A stretch of DNA of 27,964 nt from Pelargonium cotyledonis. Lineage: Eukaryota > Streptophyta > Magnoliopsida > Geraniales > Geraniaceae. Position 1 is the first letter of the stretch, and each line of letters begins with the position of its first letter. Position numbers and translations under genes: made by a program. Positions 1 through 7,080 of the stretch are shown in pieces. Under the pieces are notes generated by a model. It saw only the letters and a list, made by a program, of their open reading frames with translations, ran no database searches and had not been told where the DNA came from. The stretch is from NCBI GenBank assembly GCA_036897625.1, contig JAYMTA010000485.1:1-27964 (forward strand). The letters are read 5' to 3'.

Positions 1-113
1 CCCCCTGGGGGGGGGCTGCGCCCCGCGGGCCGGCAAGCCCCCGCCTCTCCTACGTCAAGAACCGCCATGGCTACAACCACCACTGCAAGAACACAACACA
101 CCTTCTTCATCAT
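1..113 (-). CDS. N-terminal fragment of a small secreted protein, possibly type-2 lipid-transfer protein
   Basis: Read on the minus strand from an ATG at 113, an open frame begins MMKKVCCVLAVVVVAMAVL and runs to the window edge. It has the shape of a classic signal peptide: two lysines, a valine/alanine-rich hydrophobic core, then a small-residue cleavage region ending GEAGA before a cysteine. The next residues (CRPAGRSPPP) loosely resemble the CxPxxLxPC start of mature type-2 non-specific lipid-transfer proteins, but the second cysteine is not seen and the last 20 bases are a C/G homopolymer that may be poor-quality sequence. The TATA box and pyrimidine-rich leader just upstream support a real gene start. 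Export from the cell is inferred from the signal peptide; the family name is only a guess, since a proline-rich or arabinogalactan peptide would look similar here. Confidence 0.45.
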   Translation of the reverse strand, partial: MMKKVCCVLAVVVVAMAVLDVGEAGACRPAGRSPPPG

Positions 114-140
114 CTTCTTGATCAGTTTCTTGTTAGTGAT

Positions 141-172
141 AAGAGAGAGAGAGAGAGCTATTATAGTTTATA
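141..172 (-). promoter_or_regulatory. TATA box and CT-rich leader of the secreted-protein gene
   Basis: On the minus strand TATAAA lies at 172-167, followed by a run of CT dinucleotides (157-142) and then the ATG at 113. This spacing of TATA, pyrimidine-rich transcription start region and short leader is typical of plant core promoters. The CT run is a microsatellite and may vary in length between individuals. Confidence 0.5.
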
Positions 173-409
173 GAGAGTTGTGGTGGTGAAGACTGTTTAG
201 GGCATGATGATATTTATTGGTGGAGGTGAGGGTATGATTGTAATTTAATATGAAGAGTCCTAGTTTATTTAAATTGGTGGGTCCCACTTTTTGAAATGAG
301 TTGAATTTTCTTCTTACTTACAAGTCAGTGACAATGTCTATGGTCCACCTAATTTATTTGAAATTTGTGATTGTTCTTTTTCTTTTTTTTCAGGATTTAT
401 TATATTTAA
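173..409. other. Intergenic, upstream region of the edge gene
   Basis: AT-rich sequence between the TATA box of the minus-strand gene and the Mutator-like element. It would hold the upstream promoter of the edge gene. I see no coding sequence or recognisable repeat in it. Confidence 0.4.
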
Positions 410-1799
410 GGGATAATGACAGATTAGGGCCCATTTTTCGGTTCTGTAACACATAATACACCTAAGTTTTAAAATATAGTTTTGGGAATACTTTACTTAT
501 TTGCACATCCGTAAACCGTTAAATATAACGGAAAATTTCAAAAAAATAGATCATGTGTCTTGCACATGACCAATTATTTTTTTTATGTCCCAAAATACCC
601 TTGTCTCCGTGGGCGACCATTCTTCAATGAATTTCATCCACAAGCCAAACCACTGTGTGTCTTCTTCTTCCCTCCTCCGCCGTTAGACATGTTGTCGGAG
701 CTCCGCACTAGATTTCTTCAGATCTGAGTTCAATCTCAAAACAAGATGACCATCATCACAAAGAACGAAATAGAACCTCTTCGATCTCCTGCAGACTTGA
801 AGTTTTGTTTGTGTTTTCAATTTGGGTTCAATATTTTAATTTGTGTTCAGAGCCTTGTGTAAGACTTGAACTTTAGAAATTTGCAAGACACTTTAAAAAG
901 AATAGCCATTGATTTTAGTTGATAATAAAGAACAGGCTTTTAGATTAAAACAAAAACATATTGATCTTATTCACGAACTCATTCTTATTGGACCTTGCTT
1001 GTCTCTTTTTTTTTTTATTAAGTATTTTGCAGGTCACTTTAAGAACTTGAAGCTTTTTTGTTAAATGGGTTTTGAGTTTCAGTTTGCAAACACGAACTCG
1101 AAATTTAATTTTGATTTGCAGAGTCGGGCAAGCTTTAGTGATCTGAAAAATCCAGTTGCCGGTGGCCGGAAATTTCAAGGTTTGAAGTTTACAGCTGCTG
1201 GATACTTGGTTTTCCCGAAATTAAAATTAAATCTAGTAAACAAATGCAAACTATGGTCTTGATTTTCCCAAATTTTTAGTTTCTGAAATTGAAAAAAAAT
1301 ATCTAATAAACCAATGCAAACTATGGTCTTGATTTTCCAAATTTTTAGTTCATGAATTATTTTGCTCATATCTCATACCAGTATTGAATCTGCTGTAGTT
1401 ATGACTTATGAGTTTACAAGAACTTGATCTATTTCTTTTTTTTTTTTTTAGTAAATATGAATTTGTTGCAGTTATGGATAATATTTTCAATAAATAAGCT
1501 TGTATTGGTGGATTGGATTTCCAGAAATAAGCTTTTAACTATAGTGGATTGGTTAGCTTCACAGTCCGGTGAATTTGATGCATTAATGGTGGATTAATGA
1601 TGAAGGAAGGATGGAGAAGATGATGAATAGTAAATTATTAAGGGTAGAGTGGTCATTTTAATTCAAAAGTTAACAGAGTTAGCAAATTGGTTAGCTTTAC
1701 ACTTGTTGATAACTTAAGTATCTACAAAACTACGTTTTAAAACTTAGGTACATTATGTGTTATGGAACCGAAAATTGGGCCCTCATATATCATTACCCC
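410..1799. mobile_element. Non-autonomous Mutator-like element with long terminal inverted repeats
   Basis: The left end starts GGGATAATGA and the right end, reverse-complemented, starts GGGGTAATGA. Both continue through a shared GGGCCC, TTTTCGGTT, TAACACATAAT and CCTAAGTTTTAAAA, so the arms match well for about 80 bases and more weakly to about 150-190 bases, where both contain a GTTAAC/accctt-type motif. Long arms without a transposase frame are typical of deleted Mutator-like elements. The interior (about 600-800) is less AT-rich than the flanks and looks like captured leader-type plant sequence, but no open frame of meaning is present. The flanking 9-mers (TATATTTAA and TTTAATTTA) agree at only 6 positions, so a target duplication is not established and the insertion is probably old. 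Confidence 0.65.
1216..1354. repeat. 70-bp tandem duplication inside the Mutator-like element
   Basis: Two adjacent copies with a 70-base period share AATGCAAACTATGGTCTTGA and the following TTTTCC(C)AAATTTTTAGTT. The copies differ by a few substitutions and short indels near their ends. It is a local duplication within the element's interior. Confidence 0.75.
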
Positions 1800-3120
1800 T
1801 TTAATTTATTGATGAGTTGGCACGCCATGTGTACGTCGTGTCTTATAAACCGGGCGCTTCGCACTAGAAATTCATGGGAGGGTGGTGATATCATATATAT
1901 CGGATTTTTATTATTGAAGTTTATTTTAAAATCACAAAAATATGAAATAAACGAATGCCACGTAAACTGTCACATCATTTTGTACAGAAAATTTTGTACA
2001 TTTAGCATTTTTCATATTATTAATATATACATAAATGTTTGACAATTAAAAGTTGGAAAATGTTCCACCTTGGTAACTAATTTATTTTGTCTTGAAATGA
2101 TACCCAATGTGATTTAGGATCTTATTTGGTTTGTAAATTGTTTGTATTGTTCAAGTAGATAGCAAGCTATGCTATTTTGTATCAAATTAGATCAATATGT
2201 AGTGATGTCACGTTAAATTTAACTATATTTATTAATGAAATTGATTTGGAGCAAAATTTTATAATTTAGCCTACTAAATTTTAAAGTATTGCAACTGATT
2301 CTGCGTGGACTATAATGTTATTGCAAACACTTGTCTTTCACAAAAGTAAGTGGGATCTAAGACGCTAAAAATTGTGACAAACCGTTTTGTGGCAAAAAAA
2401 TTTAAGACAAAATGGAAAGAGTCATTTGGCTCTTTTTCTCTCGTTCTTCCTTCACTCCTCTCTCTACCTCGTTTCTATATATATCTCTCTTTAGTGGGTG
2501 TTGGCGATATCAGGAAGAGCTTTTTCGCATTGAAAGGTGTATTGACATGTGTATAAAATGTTATGTTTTGGTCTTATTGTCTCATTTACTTTGTATTTGC
2601 CCTGTTTCTACTTCTTGTTATGTCATTTATCTTTTTCTTTAAAAAAAAAAAAAAAGATTTGATGTGTTTTGCAAGCATTTTACATATATTTCAAAACATA
2701 AGAAGTAAATGGAAAGAGTTTCGAGCGCCATAGATCCCAACAGTTTCATCCATGTCATATTACGACTCACATAAGCACGGACTTTTACACCCCCGTAACA
2801 ATGGGTATAAAGATGATTGATAGAATTAACAACGAATTATTGAACAATTAACTCAAAAGAGCAAATATCGATAACTAAAAGTGTACTTCATGACAAAGAA
2901 AACCTAGAAATACAACATCACACATATTGTAGTAAGCAACTGTATACCCTACCACTCCTATACTCTAATAAATAACCTATGAATGTGAAATAAATATACA
3001 CAATGCCTCTATCGATGTAAACAATTATTGCACTCAATCCTACAGTTTTCCGCCAAAATTTGAGTAATTAAAATGATGCGACAATCTCCAATTATAACTA
3101 ATATTGTCTAAATTTTTTGC
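1800..3120. other. Intergenic, no gene recognised
   Basis: AT-rich sequence between the Mutator-like element and the end of the F-box pseudogene. It includes a 15-A run near 2641 and several short open frames without family resemblance or coding texture. I could not assign any gene, RNA or repeat family here. Confidence 0.4.
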
Positions 3121-4461
3121 CTACCCGTCTTTCAAAACCTGGCTCCGCTTGTCGGGGAGTTTAGGAAGAGGTGTTGGCCACCAAGGAAGCACAACCGGAA
3201 ATACGCCGTTACGTTGACGTGTCTCGTAAGATAGCTTACCAGCTACTTTCAGTCTTCTTGTCCGCATGTTGCAAGAGACAATGCGGTCCCCGACTTCGGA
3301 AATACATGACATCCTCATCGTATAGGTCGAAAGTTAGGACACTTATGCGAATTCCCGCGTCATTGCGACTCACATACTTGCGAATTAGAGAACTTTTCGA
3401 CCTGAATCGATTAAAACATAGCTTATGCAACAATGTCCACTCACCACTACTATAGTCCTTGAGTTCCCAAACACCAAATCCGGGAGCATGAGAGTGTTGC
3501 ATCAAACACACCCGCAAACGCCCCCGACACACTCCAAAACATTCCATTATACCTTGGGGAGCATCCGAGGGCCGATGAATGCAATGGCAATGGATGGCAT
3601 TGCCATCACCGGAACCTCGAGGACTAAATCCAATTATGTAGCCCTTAATTCCATCCATATAATGAACCATACCATTGTATGCAACACTGTTGAAGATAAG
3701 TGTCGCATCGTTGCTCTGTGGCGGCAACCGCAACCGCATAACGAACTTGCTCCATTCGCTCGTCTCCGACGAGAAGATCTACACCTCGCAATTGTTCTTT
3801 CTAACTACTGGAGGAATACAGACCAATTTGAAGCTAAATTCACGGTTTATGGCCGCACCATTATCGTACGGTTCGCAGACCAAACCAACTCGAATCCGTC
3901 CCTTGATGTCTGAAACCCTAGCCGTTTCGTGACAAGGGGGCGGCGGGAGAGCGAGCAAGAGCTTCGTCACCGGATTGCACAAGTAGTAGACGCTGTGATC
4001 GTACATATTGGGGCAACAAAGTAGCAAATCGTTGTAGGTCGCTAGAATCCAGATCCGATCCGGATCTTCGCAAGGAAGGAAGCTCAGCGAGAACGAGAAG
4101 CCTCTTGCCTTGAACGCCGCTCGCTGGTTCGAACCAAATTTGCGGACTCCCTTCATTGGAGTTAGAGATGAGTTCGCGTATTGTGCGTAGAAGCCGAACG
4201 GAAGCCGGGTCTCGACGGCGTCCTCCTGGCGGCGCCTCCGTATGAAGGTGTTGATGAAAAGAGGATCGGAGTCGATGAGAGTGAGCCAGCGCTTGCAGAC
4301 GTCTTGCACTGAACCGCGGATTTGGCGCAGGGGAGGCGGTGGAGGATCTCCACCAGTAACTCGCTCGTCAGATGGTGAATCGGAGAATGTCTTGACGAAC
4401 CTACAGTGTCTTCCGTAAATCTTCCTCTTTTCAGTGTCTGTGAAAACGGCACCACCGCCAT
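3121..4461 (-). pseudogene. F-box protein with F-box-associated domain, broken
   Basis: From the ATG at 4461 the frame reads MAVVPFSQTLKRGRF and then a clear F-box start, HLTSELLVEILHRLPCAKS. One base is missing near 4300/4301: the second half of the F-box (VCKRWLTLIDSDPLFINTFI) continues in another frame. That frame carries the central region (WILATYNDLLLCC, YYLCNPVTKLLLALPPPP) to an in-frame TAG at 3779-3781, after which the same frame resumes with IFSSETSEWSKFVMRLRLPP. A second frame change near 3295-3305 leads to DRIVSCNMRTRRLKVAGK and the family's usual ending LPWWPTPLP. Intact relatives are about 400-residue SCF ubiquitin-ligase adaptors: the F-box binds SKP1 and the C-terminal part binds the target. 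With the F-box split by a frameshift and a later stop, this copy should not make an adaptor. Divergence between domains is low, so loss looks fairly recent. Confidence 0.85.
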
Positions 4462-4849
4462 TGCGAGAGGAATGAGAAAAAGATTGCTTTTTTGGATTCA
4501 GAAACAAACAACCAGAGCTCTTTAGTTCTCTTTGGATTCTACTCTCCATAGCCTCTTTTCTGAATATAAATAAATAAGGCGCAGGACACGACACGAAATC
4601 TGATAATATTTTAGGAAACTTTTTTTATTTTTGAAGTTGAATCTTTCGTTAATGAAATGTTGAATACATCAACTAACTTAACATATTCAACGAAATCAGA
4701 TTTGGACGTATAAATTAAAACAAGACGTACATAGCTGATTTTTTTAGAAAACCTTCTTAAAACAGGAAATCTGATAATTTTTGAATAGTTAATTAATAGT
4801 TCCTTAAAAACAGAGCAAGTGCTATTTGGAATGGATAGAGGATTAAACT
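4462..4849. other. Upstream region of the F-box pseudogene and spacer
   Basis: Contains the presumed former promoter and leader of the F-box gene on the minus strand, then AT-rich spacer. A longer minus-strand frame starting at 4594 enters the F-box gene, but in the wrong frame for the F-box motif, so I do not take it as the start. Nothing else is recognised. Confidence 0.35.
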
Positions 4850-5170
4850 TCGCGTGGATCCCTAAATTATTCACTTTATTCAGCGTGGATTCTTGAACGT
4901 TGTTTGTTCAAGCGCCGTTTCTGTACTATCTACTTTGTTAAGCCAAAGTTCCTACCGTTAATTTTAGTGACTGAATCCGTTAACTATGCTGACGTGGCAC
5001 ATAAAATTTTTTTTTTCAAAAATGTGTCATATCAGCATAGTTAACGGATTCTGTCGTAAAATTAACGGTAAGAACTTTAGCGGAACAAGGATAGTACAAG
5101 GACGGCGTCAGAACAAAACAAAGTTCATGGACCCAAGCGGAATAAAGTGTATAGTTCAGGTACACACGTG
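4850..5170. mobile_element. Foldback element (MITE) of about 320 bp
   Basis: Almost the whole segment is one large hairpin. The inner arms are near-perfect: CCGTTAATTTTA, GAATCCGTTAACTATGCTGA and the flanking AAAGTTC appear in inverted order around a short A/T-rich loop near 5011-5022. The outer arms still match (CACTTTATTC, TTGTACTATC-like, GCGCCGT/GACGCCGT) out to CGCGTGGATCCCT on the left and its counterpart ending CACGTG on the right. There is no coding capacity. The design fits a miniature inverted-repeat element mobilised by a DNA transposase, Mutator-like or related; the family is inferred, and I could not identify a target duplication. Confidence 0.7.
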
Positions 5171-5679
5171 AAAAATCCATGGATATACAGTAATTAATTA
5201 CCAGTGGAGGAGACTGAACTAGCATTAGGGCCGACTTGCTAATTGCAGACAAACAGCACATATAGATCTAGTTCTTGAAGGCTTCTGGATAGAAAGCTAT
5301 CTATTTTTTACCTCGTATGATCGGCGTAACTGTGTTTCTTTCCTTAATAGTCCGAGGTATGTTTATTTGATCCTTCGTTTACATTTACGTTGCAGATCAT
5401 CTTCAAGCTAGCTTCGTTAATGATTCTCTCTCTCTCTCTCTATATAGTATTTATGTAAATATTATGCATTTTCTATCCATTCTGTGTGAGATAAGTTTAT
5501 CATAATTAGGAAATATGTAAAGCAGATAAGCTTAAACAGTCTAATGTTCTTGATTTTCATTCATGTTTGCTTTTCCTTATTGCTGCTTAATTAGGTAGCT
5601 AACATGACTCCTTGATTTTCGTTCATGTTTGATTATATCTATAGTGAAAAGAAGAAGGAAAGTTGATTAGGAAAGAAAA
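5171..5679. other. Spacer and possible leader of the NLR relic
   Basis: No open frame of interest. It contains a CT microsatellite (about 5425-5440) followed by TATATA, which could be the remains of a promoter or leader of the downstream NLR relic. No other feature is recognised. Confidence 0.3.
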
Positions 5680-6412
5680 ATGGAAATTTTGGTAACTGTT
5701 GTTGGGGAAAAATTGGAGAATTTGCAAATTGGAGCAAGCACGCGACACGGCTAATTGTAGAATATGCAGTGTCACCAGAAGAGATTGGGCAATTTCTTGA
5801 TGCTGAAGTTGGTAGAGTGTGGAATGGGAGGTGTCTGAATAGGTGGTGCCCTGACTTGAAGTCGCGCTATTCTATCGGTAGGAAAGGAATCAAGAAGACG
5901 CCAGTTGTTGTTCAGCTCGTGCTGGCGGTTCAAGCTTTTCAGGATTTTGAGTCCAGAGTGATCGTAATAGGTCTTGGAGGCAATCAGAGATGATAGTGTC
6001 AACATGATCCGTATTTGCAGTGCTGGAGGAGTGGGGAAGACAACCATGGTGAATAAGATTGTGAATAAAGTGAAAGAAGCAAAGCTTTTTGATGAAGTTG
6101 CCATGGTGGTCGTATCTCAAACACTTGATTCGAAGAAGATGCGGGATGTAATTGCTGATCAGCAAAGCAAAGAGGGAAGAGCAGCACAGCTACATGCCAG
6201 AATAGTCAGAAGCAAGAAATTCCTACTTGTATTGGATGATGTTTGGGACGAGATTCAATTTGCTGATATAGGTGCAAGAAATAGATCGAGTCCATGCGTT
6301 GATGTGCAAATTAAGAAGATTGTTTCTATTGTTAAACAGCAAGGAGGCAGGGCATGTTCAAATGCACGATGTTGTATGAGACGTTGGCATAATAAATGGG
6401 TCCCAACCAAAA
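5680..6412 (+). pseudogene. Relic of an RPS2/RPS5-like CC-NLR, internally deleted
   Basis: The ATG at 5680 opens MEILVTVVGEKLE, the usual start of this CNL branch, but most of the coiled-coil is missing. A shifted frame then gives FLDAEVGRVWNGRCLNRWCP and DLKSRYSIGRK, the family's conserved segment before the NB-ARC. Another shift near 5970 leads into EAIRDDSVNM, the P-loop GGVGKTT (preceded by RICSA instead of the usual GMGG context), KLFDEVAMVVVSQ (RNBS-A) and kinase-2 FLLVLDDVWDEI (about 6217-6255). Directly after it the sequence jumps, in a third frame, to RVHALMCKLRRLFLLLNSKE and VQMHDVV-stop-DVGI, the ARC2/MHD region. RNBS-B, RNBS-C, GLPL and RNBS-D are therefore deleted, and the whole LRR region is absent. 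It cannot encode a working receptor. The lineage differs from both other NLRs in the window. A Copia-type LTR begins 19 bases after the last recognisable residue. Confidence 0.85.
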
Positions 6413-6430
6413 TAAGAACATCTCATAAAT

Positions 6431-6914
6431 TGTGAGATTTTGTCCGGCTGTATTCAACAATTGTAGCTGCATTCAACAATGGCAGCAAATTCAACAGTTG
6501 ATGCATTTAATAGTTGTTGCCCAAACTCTCCTATAAATAGAGGAGGTGTTTGCTTCAGAAACAAGACAGAGTTTTGAGAGCTCATAGAGAGCAGTAAGTA
6601 TTACAAAGAAGTGTAATGCTGATAGTAGTTAGTGTAAGTTGAGAATTTGGGTGTACTGAGTCTTTGTGTGAGGGGGAGAAAAATTGAGTATATTTTTCTT
6701 CATATACAGTTTGGTTTAACTTTCTCTTCTAGTAATATCACAACTACTAGCTCTGTCGTGTGGACGTAAGCAATTTGCCAAACCACGTTAAATATTGTGT
6801 TCATCTTGTATTTTATATTTCCGCTGCGTTTTTCTTTAGCTTGTCTTAGTTGTGTGATACACGAGTAATATTGTGAGACGACTGATAGTGGGCAGGGGGG
6901 GTAAAATCTCAACA
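6431..6914 (+). mobile_element. Solo LTR, Ty1/Copia-type
   Basis: A 484-base unit begins TGTGAGATTTT and ends AAAATCTCAACA, the inverted TG...CA ends of an LTR. It contains a TATA box (CTATAAATAG, about 6532) and the TGTGGACGTAAGCAATTTGC / AACCACGTTAAAT block near its 3' side that is common in plant Copia LTRs. No internal gag-pol sequence is next to it on either side, so it is best read as a solo LTR left by recombination between two LTRs. Flanking 5-mers (TAAAT and CCTAT) do not match. It lies at the broken end of the NLR relic and may have taken part in the loss of its LRR region. Confidence 0.75.
6531..6541 (+). promoter_or_regulatory. TATA box of the solo LTR
   Basis: CCTATAAATAG sits about 100 bases into the LTR, the expected U3/R position. 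It points toward the intact NLR that starts 540 bases downstream, so it could in principle drive transcription into that gene; this is inference. Confidence 0.5.
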
Positions 6915-7080
6915 CCTATGTCAAAAGCAATTTTATAATTGACCTTTTTTTGGACTAGCCGGCCATTCTCAACCAACCAATCAGCTCCACCATTGCTAAC
7001 GTATCTTCTTTATCTGTCACAAGAGCCTCTCATAAACACAATATACTGAGAGCAAGAAGAACAAGAAAATCAACCGCGAA

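Noticed and set aside
2350-2642. Overlapping short ORFs with hydrophobic Ser/Leu-rich products
   Set aside because: Composition reflects CT-rich and T-rich DNA, there is no conserved motif, and the frames overlap each other.
4162-4594. Frame from 4594 taken as the true N-terminus of the F-box protein
   Set aside because: It is longer, but it passes the F-box start in the wrong frame; the conserved HLTSELLVEILHRLP is in the frame starting at 4461.
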